Shown here one piece after another: positions 38,640-50,505 of a stretch of 64,000 nt of DNA (its first letter is position 1; each line of letters starts with the position of its first letter). Both the position numbers and the translations under genes were made by a program. A model generated the notes under the pieces. The model was not told the origin of the DNA, searched no databases, and saw only the letters and a program-made list of their open reading frames with translations. This DNA comes from Sitta carolinensis (taxonomy: Eukaryota; Chordata; Aves; Passeriformes; Sittidae), in contig CM063289.1 of NCBI GenBank assembly GCA_032173965.1, forward strand, positions 27,305,690 through 27,369,689, written 5' to 3'.

Positions 38640-38990
38640 TCAAACAGACATTACTCCAATAGCTCATTACTCACCATATTGCGCCGGGGAAGAGAAGCTA
38701 CAGACAGTTTTGACAAAAACAGCAATTGCCTAAAAATGTGAAGTATCACAGTCTTGCGTGGTCTTAGACATTTTTAGTCTGGTGCGGAGGACGGGCGCTA
38801 ACGCCCCGCCAGGGAAGGGTGAATCAGCACGTCTGCTCCCCTGTGCTGGGTCCCCCAGAGCCTGCACAGTGCAGGCTCCAACCCTGCCCAATTTCCTATA
38901 GGGATTCAGCACACATCCAGCCTAATTAAAGGCAGAGTTCTCTCTCGTCAGCGTGTTCCAGGAGTTCCTGAAGTGCCGCGCTAAGGTAAG
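38640..38990 (+). promoter_or_regulatory. CpG-richer patch with palindrome and donor-like site
   Basis: CpGs cluster here ('gcgccggggaag', 'tgcggaggacgggcgctaacg', 'cccgcc', 'gtgccgcgctaag'), while flanks are CpG-poor. A 10-bp inverted repeat lies at 38858-38878. At 38985/38986 'cgctaag|gtaagac' is a strong donor-like site. Together they might mark a small promoter with the first exon of a non-coding RNA, or a conserved enhancer. No TATA box is evident and the patch is much smaller than a typical CpG island. Confidence 0.25.
38858..38878. repeat. Near-perfect palindrome, 10-bp arms
   Basis: 'gagcctgcac' and 'gtgcaggctc' are exact reverse complements flanking a single central 'a'. Such a symmetric site may bind a dimeric protein or extrude a cruciform; neither is shown here. 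Confidence 0.9.
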
Positions 38991-40254
38991 ACATTGATTG
39001 GGGTGAGCCTCCCGCTGTGCTGGGAGGGAAGAAAAGCTCCAGTGTTCACCCATCCCAGGAATCTGCTGACTGCCAAGGGGCACTTCGACAGAGCACATCT
39101 GAGGAAGGTTTTGTGATTGTTAAATGCTGTATCTCGTGCACCGGTGAAAGATCAGGAGTTTTGGAGAAATTATTGACTGGTCACAGCCAGCTTGCTTTTC
39201 TTTAGCAGAAGGAAATTCAAGAGGGAGCATATTTGAAGTGAGCATGTAGCAGCTCTGAATTTAATGGCTTTCCCTGCTGATCAGACCTTTGTGGCAGTGA
39301 GGAGAAGACAGGTTTTGTTCCTCCAGGGAGGCATAGGCTGCTGCAAGCCACCACATTGCTGTGATTCAACTCTTTGTTGGCCAACACACACAAAGCACCC
39401 ATGTGCACAAGGCCCTCAACCCACCTGGGTTAGAAAAACATCTTTATCAACCTCTTCCATAAATACAACCTTGTAAAAAAAACTTTGTGCAACATAGCGG
39501 GTCTGAAAGCCTAAAAAAGGGCAACTGCAACAGGCATCTGGTTTTTAAATTATGATAATCCCATAATGAACCCATTTAAACACCCTCACTGCGAGCTCAG
39601 GACAACCCAAGAAAAGTCCAGGTCCCCAGCCTGACATTGCAAAGGCTTTCTTCATGCTGATTTTTAAAGTTGGGTAGATGTGAGGAAGAGAAGAACATGA
39701 TTTTCTGTCATCCTCCTGTGAGATTTAACTATTTTACCACCTGCTTTATAAACAGATGAAGAACCAGCATCAGTTATGGGTGGGAGATGGCCCATCAGCT
39801 CACAGTTAAGCAGTTCTGATAAGATGTATTTTCACCTCTAAAAACCAGTGCCCACCCATTATTTTTCGAAGTCTCAAATGAGGCACTCAATTAGCAGTGA
39901 TGCTTGCTAATGAACATCAGGCCAGCTCTTTGCTCCTCGACACCATTCCAGACCACCCTCCACTTCTGGCCTATCCTGCTCTGACAGGACCCTGAATACA
40001 GGGATCCTTTTGCTATGGGGAGGCAACACCTACTGGAGGGCCAGCTTCCAACACACATCAAAACCTGCCCAGAGCCAGCAATGGGATTTCCAGTCCTTTG
40101 GCTGACTCTGTTGAAGAGCTCCTCCAGCAACATCTGGCTCATTAGACACACATCTGGCAGAGCACTGCCAGGTCAATGATGAAGAGTGTCTGGATTTGAA
40201 ACAATGCTTGATAGTCAAAATATACCATTACAAGATTATGTATCTTTTTACACA

Positions 40255-40330
40255 GCTATAATATTACATTATATACATATATAAATTTTATATTTATATA
40301 TATATATCTGTATGCGTGTATGCACATAAA
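40255..40330. repeat. AT-rich simple repeat block
   Basis: A mix of TA, TTATA and degenerate 'tatgcgtgtatgcacata' sequence. A low-complexity region, no gene. Confidence 0.75.
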
Positions 40331-43300
40331 TATGCCCTAAAAATTTAAAACCATTTCTGATCTCCTTGAAGGGCAGGAGCAAGGCAGACAAGGAATCTCA
40401 AGTGCACTAACACAGAGCCAGTCCAACTTTGGCAACTCAAGCAATGGAAACAGAGTTACTTTTTCCTACCAGATCAGAATTATGGTTGTTGACCAAAAGA
40501 ATTAACAAGGGTCTTTATTTTAAAAAACACTTAAGGAGAGATCCCAAATAATGCCTTCAAAATTGTGCAGGAAGGATGAAAATCGAGATATATCTGCTTT
40601 TGCACCACAGTTATTTCCCTTGCTAATAATTCCTAGGGCTCAAAACATGTTTTGATCACTATAGGATCAGCCAGGCATTTGACTTCAAAGTATAGTGAGC
40701 TGGAGTCTGCCCTCAGGTTAGATGCTCAGTGAAATTAACTTTTGATTAAGTCCTGTATTTAATGTCTGTGACTCCTCAAAAGGTCAGCCTTTGTGAGTGT
40801 GTGAGTTTTCCAAGTCAGTGGCTTCAGAAGGAAGGACTGCATCCCTCCCACCTCATCTCTGGCACAGCTTTCCACCTGAGTTAAGGGATGCTCATGTTTG
40901 TGACATCAGCTGTGGCAGTGCTGCTGAAGAACAAAAACACTTAGGAGAAATTCTGCTCCTGTGCCTTCACCTCTCTCATTGGAGACTTCACCTTCTCTGA
41001 AGGAGGTCTGGTGTTCTGTAATAATTAATCCAGGATAAAGAACAGGCTTCATTTATTTATATTTATTTTATATATTTAAGAGGTTTAAAGTGTTGGACTC
41101 TAGATCACAGGAAATGATGCCATGTTCATCCTGAAAAAGAGATGAGTGAGGTTCCTGGGGGCAGGACACAGCCCAAGCTGTGGGAGCCCGGGTTCAGGTG
41201 GGGATTCAGTGAGGAGCTGCAAAGGAAGAGTCTCCAACAGAAAAGATGGGCAGAGTTGAGAGCACTCCAAGAGAGGAAAAACTCAAGGCACTCCCCCTTC
41301 ACAGCTATCAGGACTAGAAAAACCTTCCCAACCATACCGTTTGTTGAAGTTGCCCACAGGAAAAGAAAGCAAAGTGATCAATATCATCTTCAGAAAAAAG
41401 CTCCTGTTCAGGTGACACTGCTCTGGGGCTTGGGAGGGAGTGGAGTTTTCCACTGAGCTGCTCCATCCTCACCTGCCCTGGCTGAGGACAAAGCAAAGCT
41501 ATTTCGAGCTCTCAAGTTCAGTCTAAGACACATCTGCTTCATTTTCTGTAATACCAAGTGACATCACCTCCCTTCCCCTACTGCTGCATCCAAAAAAATG
41601 GGGAAAAAAGCTGCCTAGAACACTGGAAAACTCCCGTGGGAGGCAAGAGGCACAACTTTGTAAACTGATGACAATAAGTACGTAGGTTTCTAGTCCCAAA
41701 CACCCAGCTTTCCAGCACACCAGATACTTTACCACTGCTTATCTTTTTAACTTCACAAAAGCTGTAAACATCATACATTTGTGCAATTTTGACACAAAAC
41801 CTGCTTAACAAAGCCAGTGGACACAGGGGTGTGAGAGGCAGAGCTGGAGGTTGCAGCAATGGGATTTAACAGAAACATTGGATAAATTTGACAATTTATG
41901 CCCCTTCCAGAAAGCTCTTCTGAATCTGAGGAAGTTCAAAAGTTCACATGAACTCTGTTTCCAGGAGCTATATTGTGGTTAAAATTCTGACAGTTTTTCT
42001 ATTAGGGAATGGGGCTTTTTATTTTTTTAATCAGAATTACATTAATACATATTGTAGTCTCTTCAGTATATTACAAGCTTAAAAAGAAATGGGCAAAAAA
42101 TATTGATGGCTTTTTTTTTTTAACTAACTACAAAATAAAAATCCAGCCAGCAGCCAGCTAATAATCTTATAATAAATTCAGCTCTGCATTTTCCAGCTCT
42201 TCTTTTTCTCACACACCAAGCACTTTTATATGGCACTTTTTGTACTATGAATTTTAATAAAACCAGCAAAAGAATTGGGAAAGAAGCTAATTTTTCTATA
42301 TGCCTCTGGCAAACAGGAAGAATTCAAGAATAAGTTAAAAGATATCTTTCTACTACCGAAAATTCATTTTCCATAACAAGACACTGTCATCTTCCCGAGG
42401 AGCCTGTAATTCCAAGATAAAGATGAAAAGATGTTGTTTTATCATAATGACAAGTATCTGCATCCATATTTATTTTGTTGCTCCGACATCACCGTACAGT
42501 TTGTATTGTCATGGTACATTGGAAAGTGGGAAAACATTTAGCTCTTTCAATAAGAGGAGAATAAAGGATAAAGTACCCAGCAGAAATAGCATAGCACAAG
42601 CATTTCCAAGCGTCCCTAGGAAAATATCTGACCCACATAGAGGGAATACACAATGTGGTTTGCCTCCTTGCAACTGCCTTTTCCATTTTCCAGTGGCCAG
42701 ACCATGCATTTTAATCACTGAGTGCTGCAGCTTTCTCCATCAGGCAGCCACTGTGCTCCATGTGCATAAAACCAGGACAGAAGCCAAAAAGCTTCTGGGG
42801 AAAAACCGCAAACCAGGCAGCCAGGTTTGGATGCCCCAGGTGCCCAGATCTCATCCCACTTGGAGGGTTTAGGGCTACCTGGCCACAGGATCCACAGGGA
42901 TGAACACAGGGCAGCAAATTTGGGGCATGGCAACCCTGGAGAGGAAGGTGAAATTTTGTCAAACATCAGACAATAGTGGGAAACTCCTGTCAATAAATGG
43001 CTTAACCACTTTTCTGACAAAATTCCGAGTGGCTACCTTGGAATATCTCCCCTGCCTCTTACTCCCATCTATCCATGTCAGGTGGCATTATGGCAGTGGC
43101 TTAACTTCCCCCTTGTTTATAAGCTGTGCTGGGGTTATCTTTTCACCTTCTTGTTTAAATAAATTCCAAATGTGTCAGTATCAGTGCCTCTACCACAGAT
43201 TAATAGAATCAGCCAAAAGGATAGCTGACATTTTTGTTGCCATAGAAACTGGTCATGATGTTACACAGCTTGTCTAGTTCCCATTTGCCATATATCTAGC

Positions 43301-45738
43301 CAGCTTCTGAACACGGTCCCCTTTTGTTTCACGAGGAATTACATTAAAATATAATTCCATCTTAGTTCAGTCTCCATTCTGTAGCAAAGAGGATTATAGA
43401 ATATTAAGATACTTCCTAAGGAAAGTGCAAAGTGATGATAATATTGCTGTGTGGCTTATGTGCATTCCAGATTAAAACAAAAAGAAAATACAAGTGGAGT
43501 AATTTATCCCAGAGCCCTAGATCCCAGTTATCCTCCATTCAAGTATCTCCATCAGCTTCAAATAAACAGGCGTTTCCCCACTGAACCTCAAAGTGGATGT
43601 ACTTCAAATGATCGTACAAGACAACAAAAATAAGAAGACATTAGTGGAGATATTTTTTAATACACCATCAACATTTCCCCGCATAATGCGTAACCTTCTC
43701 AGTGCTGCTATCAGGCTCCTGCTTCGCAGAGGCATCGCAGCCTCGAGAGAAAACCACTCACATAGAATTAAGATGTGAAGTTTCAGCACTTAGAGATGCA
43801 GTGGGGATGGATATTGTGCCACAGGGCACCGTACACTCGGAGAAAACGTAAAGCAGCTCAAGCAAGAACAATATCTATGGACTCTGAGCTGTCATGGTCC
43901 GGTTGTACCTCTCCCAGACACACTAATTCCTGGTATTTCAGAGCAGCCCATTTGCTGTTAAGGTGAGAAATGGGTTTCAGGCACTTCACTTCCCCCTTTT
44001 CTATTATACATGAAAATTAAAGGGACAGGCAAAAGAGGTGAACGCCATCACACTGGGTGCTACAGAAACAGACGGCAGCTCCTGCTCCAAAGGAATTTAT
44101 TCCTGCCAGAACAGCAGCACCTGGACATGTCTGCAGTCACCCAAAGCCCCATCCTGGCTATTTTCATTTGCAGGTATTTTTCATGGTCACCACTAAAGTA
44201 ATCTGAACACCAAGGCTGATCCTTATTTTTGCCACCAAGCACAACTTGGTTTGATTGTCGCTGTTCAGGTAGGCAAATGTCACTCGTCACCATGGCCAGG
44301 GGCTTCCCTGAGCTACTCTGAGGTGTTGTGACCATGAACACAAGCAGAAAGCTGAAGTTGAACAGAAAATCCTCCCCATTTTCCATACTTTTAAATGTGG
44401 TCATCACAAGCAATCTCTCAGGGCTTCCCATTTTTGCAGCCATGCGAGAAACGCCCGAAGAATCTGTTTTACTTCACCCAGGAACACACGAGGAGCCACT
44501 GACAGATGTCAGATATTAAGCAAAAATTTTGCCCCAAGCAAAGCACTGGATGTTTAGGCTTACACATGTCATGTCACAGCCTGGGACTGGAGATATTCAT
44601 GCCCAGCATCAGCCTTCTCTGCTCCCTGAAGTTCATGACTATGCTTCACTCAGGCACAGAAAAACAAGCCTTTGATGCTGGCAGCTTCCACAGTGGCTGC
44701 AGAGGGTCCCACAAAGCAGCCCCACGTCTGCCAAGCAATATTCCTGTTTTCCTGCCTGGATGGGGACAGATGAGATGATCTGAGTGCTTCACAGGATGTC
44801 AGAGGAGGAGAAGAGCTGCAGCAATGTCCCCTCTCTGTGTCACTCCACTAGAGAATTTAGCCACAAAGGCCAGGTGGCAGCTGGTGCTCACACAGCGTGC
44901 AGTTGAGAAAGGAAAATGCATACAAGGTCTGTTGAACCCACAGTCTCTCTGTAGGACTGGAGGAGTCTTAAGAGCTGGTGAATGACATGCAAGGGGTTGT
45001 GGAAACTGCTGCCTCCTTCCACTGTTGAAAGCAAGCTTGGCACAGCCCCAGAAGCACCACAGTCAGCCACTCTTCTGCCCAAGGGAACCCAAAAGCCACA
45101 GAGACTCCACTCTTTTGCACAGCCCAAAACAGAGAAACTGCATCAGTTCAACCCCAGTCCAGCCTGGAGTGATTCACATTCCACAACCATCTCTTTCAAA
45201 ATACTCCATTCTCATCATTTGTGCAGAAGAAGAATAAGAGGGACGACAGGGAATAATGAGGTTTGTCGAACAAGGCAAGCTGCAGAGGAGGATCTTGTTG
45301 TCTTAAATTCCCTGGGTTTGAGGATCAGGTTAATTTTGCATGCCTGGTTGCATCAGCATGTTGAGTTATGCAATGTAGCAAGCTGTCGCACTGTACAAAG
45401 CATGACGTATCATCTCATTGATGCATGAAATTAAAAAGATGTGGTTTGCTGGGTCACCCACAGATTGACTGAAAAATCAAGTTTCGTTTATCTCCTTTTA
45501 ATTATGTTTAAAATTGCAAAAAGGCAGAAAAGGGAAAAAAAAAAGGCAAGATTGTTCAAATACCTGCTCACCCATTAATGGTAAATAATTCCAGCCAGTC
45601 AACACTAGAAATAGTGTGGGGATTTTCTTGCTGGATTTGGCAGCAGCACACTGGGGAAGAAATCCTGATGCTTGTTCACACATCCCAGCAAGGAAAGGAG
45701 CAGCCTTTATAGGGTGAGAAGAAAGTGCAAAATGTACC

Positions 45739-45807
45739 TGCTCATGGCATGGGGGTTGGAATGAGGTGATCTTTGAGGTCACTTCCAACCCAAATCTTTC
45801 TGTGATA
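45739..45807 (+). mobile_element. CR1 LINE 3' terminal scrap
   Basis: 'ctcatggcatgggggttgga', 'gatctttgaggtcacttcca' and 'acccaaatctttctgtgat' match the last roughly 70 bp of CR1. Forward orientation. Confidence 0.88.
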
Positions 45808-48800
45808 AAAAGGGCATAATCTTTTATGCCCAAATTTGCATTCTTGAAGGATCAGAGATGGCAGCAGGTCAGCAATGAGTGGAATAAAGCTCTTAGATGC
45901 AGACTACATGCTCTCTGCAGCAGGACTCTGAATATTCAGGAAAATAGCCCAGTCACAGCAGTCTGGGTGCTGTAAGACAGAGCAGAGCCTGGAAATTCAG
46001 CAGTAAAAGCAGAAGTGACTGCAAGAGGCTAAAAGAAGTTACTTAGGAATAAACCTGGTCACCTTATCTCTGGTGAGAAGAGATGGAGATTTCTCATGAA
46101 ACAAGGATCCAGCAGGATGGAAAGCATCCACACTGCACCCAGCAAACACAAGAGATGGTACCTGTGCCTTGTCCTGGCACCCTGCAAACACAAGAACTCA
46201 ACTTTGACAACTGCAGTATTGGCTTCAAGAGGAGCAGAAACAGGTTGCAGATTTCAAAACTAGTTCAGCAAAAATGCAACTGCAGGAAGGGATGAGGCTG
46301 GTTGGGTTTTGGTGGGGGTTTATCCCCCTTCCTAAAGAAAGGGGGAGGGAAGGAGTAGGCAAAGCATAAAAGAGAACAAAAATGAAGCTTTTCCAGTTCT
46401 TTTTGTAGGGAGTGCTGGACTTTGCTCCATGCAGGGAGTTGCTGGCAGAAGATGCAGCAGATTCATGCATTACCTTCCTAGAACATAAATTATCCCTCCC
46501 ACAGGAAAGGGAACAAGAAGTAAGAATTTACTTAAATTTATTACTATAATAATTTTTAAGGACTTTCAGAATCCACCGGGCTTCACTTTGGGATGAGGGG
46601 GTGATGCCAGTAGTGCCCAATGCCGATGTTGCCATGGCAACAACTTGTTGCTGGACATAGAAATAAAAATGCTCTGTCACTGAGGCTACAGAATCAATAA
46701 CTGCCAGGGTAAAACAAGAGTTTATTTTCCCCTCTCATATCATGCAATTTACTAATCAAACCCTAGGTTTTTTCCCCATGGATGACACAGACCCCTTGGA
46801 GCTGGCACAACACATGACCCGTGTGTTACTTAAATCCCATTTTAGGCTGGTGTGGGGTATTCAGTGATCTAGGGGCCACATATCTGCTCCTGCACAGTGG
46901 AAAGATAGTTTTGCCATCCATGGGTAAGATGGTGTTTTTATTTACACATCACTGTCCTGTTTTGATAGGAACTAAAGTCATTGAGGAAGAAAAGAGAGAA
47001 GAAACTCAATGAAGTAGCATTGTCAAAAGTACAGTTTACAATGTTATGGTAGTTTTTCACCTGTGCAAAGCATTGTTCAGGCACTGATCTTTACTAAAAC
47101 CATGTTCCTGGCAGAAAGTGAAAAACTGTCTGTTATGTACCTGTGAACCAGACAGATCCTTGTGAAACTCCAAGCTTCTCAAAAAGATTAATTTTGAAAC
47201 GAGGTAATTTAAATACCTGGCCTAAATGACTCTGTAGAAGACTGCAAATAGAAATTCCAACTTTTTTTTCCCCTTCTATTTTGATTTATTTTTATTTCCC
47301 TTTCTATTTTTACTTGTCTTCAGCAGACAAACCAATTCAACCTCAGGAAGATGAGAAAATATAAAGCTTGAAGCACTACCTGGAGTCAAAACTGCAGCAC
47401 ACAAGGTGGCCCCAGCTCAGAAAACCTCTCCTGATTTAGAGCAGGGGCTGCTGCCCCAAACCTGCCCAGGACAGAGGGGACACAAGGACAGCTTGAAGCC
47501 ATTGCCACTTGCTCCCTCAGTTTGTTATTTTAGCTTTATCCCCCCCCAGAGAAGTGACAAATCACCTTTTTCTCCCTGTGTCCTCTGCTAATCATCCAAT
47601 ATTTCCATATCTCAAGTGGAGAAATGGGAGGTTAATGAGATGCAGGAGTCACATCTGCAGCCTAAACACACCGGAATCATTCTGAGTCGTGTATTTATAG
47701 CAAGGAGCTGCTATTATTAGAAACATAATTAAGAGCCTGAGATTCATATGCACAACTCTAAATCTACTTGAATGGAAGAACATGCGAGTACCCCAAAGCA
47801 GAATTTATCCTCCTGTACTCAGATAAAAATATGCTGGGTCTTTGGCTGGATTGAGTTTTTACAGGAAAAAGGAAAAAAGTACAAGGTTGAGTCCAACAGG
47901 TAGTTAAAGAAATTAGTTTTGAAAGCCCTGAACTTGGCAGTGGTGAAACTCAGAAAAAAATTACAGCATTTCTGTCATAACCAATAATCAAGAAAAACAG
48001 ATTAGTGGATTTTAGAAAAGTACAAAGCAATAACATATGCAGAAACTCATTAATTTATCTATTATGCAAGAAGCTGTGAATCACAACCTTTTATATTGTT
48101 GGAAAAGAAACATTTAGCAAAAGGTTTGGATTTCAATAAGGCACTTAAGTAGAATCTAATATGATGCAAGAGCTATAATATGATAAAATACATCCCTGTC
48201 TTCCAAGAAATTCCATTATAACGGAACATTCCTCATTTCGATAACTTTATCTTGAGATTTAAAAAAAAAAAACATTTCACATTGAGCATCTGTTTTAAGG
48301 AAGCCCAAAAAATGTTTCAAACAACATCCATTTAGCTGTTGCAGTGCTCATTTTCCTTCCTTTTTAACTAGGAATGACTGAGAATTCTGCTAATTTTGAA
48401 CACGGACCTCTAGTGTGGTCACTTCACTTCTGCCATTTCCACACTAATAAATGCATTATGAGAGTTTAGAATGAATTACTTAGCAGAGTTTGACTTCTGA
48501 CTGGGAATCTTATTAAAGCACAGCTTCAGGGAAAGGTTTTTAATGCTGCTTAAATTATCATGGCAGTTTTTACAGATGGCCTAGCAGTTCCCCCCGCCTC
48601 TTATTTATTCCTGTCCAGTTTCAGATTAAACATCAGGTATTGAGCAGTTTATGCAAAGTGAAGGAACCCACATCCTTCCCCTACTGTCCTCCACCTCTTT
48701 AATGTGCAGCTCAGGGTTTTCATCGTGGCTTTTAAAGACTTTTCCAGAGTTGAACTCTGTCATTCAATCTCATTATAGACATAAACATATACAATAACAC

Positions 48801-50420
48801 ATAAAGTGAGAAATAGTGTGATTTTACAGACATAATTTTATACTTCTATAATATATATGAAACCAAATGGATTTGTTCCCACCAGAACAATGTGCTAACT
48901 CATCCCCAACTGCTCCCAGGGTAGCAAAGTGCTTTGCCAGGTCACAAGAGCCAACCAAGACGTTCACTTGGGCTGTCTCATGAATCTCCCTCCACACAGG
49001 GATAGAAAAGCATTTAGGAGGAGGAGTCATAGGCTCATCTTAAAACCACTTACTTTCCACAGCCAAATCTTGTCTGAGCTGATAACTGCAGCAGCTTTCC
49101 TGCTAATTGGTGACATTTCCTCGGGGACATCACCGTTGGTTGTACATTAGTGTCAGCCTTGTTTTCATCCCTGTGCCGTCTGCCAGCAATAACCAAGGTG
49201 GGAATTGCCAGGGATGTCACTGGAGCTGCTTTTGTTTTGCCTACAAGTGTTTTTAAACCCACCTTACCCATGACACTCCCACCACCTCTGCTTGTAAATT
49301 TGATAAGTAACCCTAAAACAATCACGGCAAAATTAAACAGAACCACTGAGGAGCAGAGGAACAGTTTGGTGACATCCATATCCATGGTCTGGGGATGCCA
49401 AGCCACCACAGGGAGGTGAGGCAAAGCAAAAGCAGCCAAAAAATCCCAGCAGTCCAGAGAGAAACTCCCCACACTGATCCCCAAAATCAATGACATGATG
49501 AACACACATTCTCCTTCAGAAAAATACACAGTGCAAGACCTCATACACATAACATGTACAAAATAACCTGGAAAAGGGAAAAAACCAGAGCTACAAATAC
49601 AGAGAGCAACTTTAATCCTACTTTCAGAACACTGAGCTTCAACTCTCAGCTCTCCACCTCTAAGCACATCCCTACATTTTTGTGCATTCTAGCACAAACA
49701 AGACTCTCAGCTGACCCTCAGCCCTGGCCTGCCCACAGAGGTGAGGAAATCAGTTACACTTCAGGGCTTCAAACCTTAAAACAGAGAAAGCAGCTGGACT
49801 GCTGCTTACAAACACCTTTGTCACAGAACTGATTCATATATTCATATAGTCTATACACAAATACTTCCACAATGGCTCCAAACCAATAGAATTACACACC
49901 TGCTCTTGTTTTTACACAACAAATCATTTCTACACCACTGTGCTCCAAGAAAATAGATAATTTAAATAAAAGGAAGTACCTTTTTACACTGGAGAGCTGC
50001 CCCCACTCACAGCATCCAAATTGTTTAGTAACCCAGGCAAAGAGAAGAAAAATATCCATTATGGCCCCAACCATTCCAGCAGGAACCAAACCTTTGTAAC
50101 CCACACATACCCCAACCAAGGCAGCATTTAAGGGGGAGCTGGGAAAACCCCTCTTTCTCCAATGTGCTCAAGCTCAGCCCAGGTGGACTGGGAGATGCCC
50201 AGGTGTGGTTGAGGACCTGCAGCTGCCACAGGCCCCCTCAGCAATGCTGTTGCCATCCCCAGCAGGACAATGGTGATCACACACTCCTGCTCCAGGGGCT
50301 TGCTTGCAAACGATGCACAGTGGTGTCTTTATCACCTGAATCCAGCTGTTATCACCTCTGTCCTTATCACCTGTACAATTGTTACCACTATGCTCAGTGC
50401 CCCACCACCCTCTGCTTCAG
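45808..50420. other. Unique non-coding sequence, no gene seen
   Basis: No supported gene. A G/C alternating hairpin lies at 46314-46346. The 47.6-48.6 kb part is unique and AT-rich. On the minus strand a 205-aa open frame at 49050-49667 has hydrophobic stretches but no recognisable family, and other frames are open across the same bases. I do not call it a gene. Confidence 0.5.
46314..46346. repeat. Overlapping G/C-run inverted repeats
   Basis: A G5 run (46314-46318), a C5 run (46324-46328) and a second G5 run (46341-46345) lie in sequence. 'tccccctt' and 'aaggggga' pair perfectly around an 8-nt loop, and the first G run could pair with the same C run instead. Confidence 0.7.
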
Positions 50421-50505
50421 ACCCCTCTCCTCCAGGCTTAACAAACCAAGGCACCACAGCCACTCCTCGAGGCTTCCCCTCTAGACCCTGCACTGCCCTC
50501 ACAGC
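50421..50505 (-). mobile_element. Possible degraded CR1 fragment
   Basis: 'acccctctcctccaggctta' followed by 'acaaaccaaggcaccaca', 'gccactcctcgaggcttccc' and 'ctctagaccctgcactg' resembles the reverse complement of the CR1 region usually reading 'cttctcttctccaggctgaa', 'caaccccagctctctcag' and 'cctcctctggaccc'. The match is patchy and has no terminus, so it is tentative. Confidence 0.4.

Larger units (their letters stand above)
37871..45738. other. Unique non-coding sequence, no gene seen
   Basis: Nearly 8 kb without a supported gene. Notable are a CpG-richer patch with a palindrome and donor-like site at 38640-38990, an AT-rich simple-repeat block at 40255-40330, and unique sequence at 43380-43800 that may be conserved. 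Open frames of up to 149 aa (42.4-42.9 kb and 45.0-45.4 kb) have no domain. Confidence 0.55.

Noticed and set aside
49050..49667. 205-aa minus-strand open frame with hydrophobic segments
   Set aside because: No recognised family, another frame is open across the same DNA on the plus strand, and no splice or promoter context is visible. A database search and codon-conservation test would be decisive.
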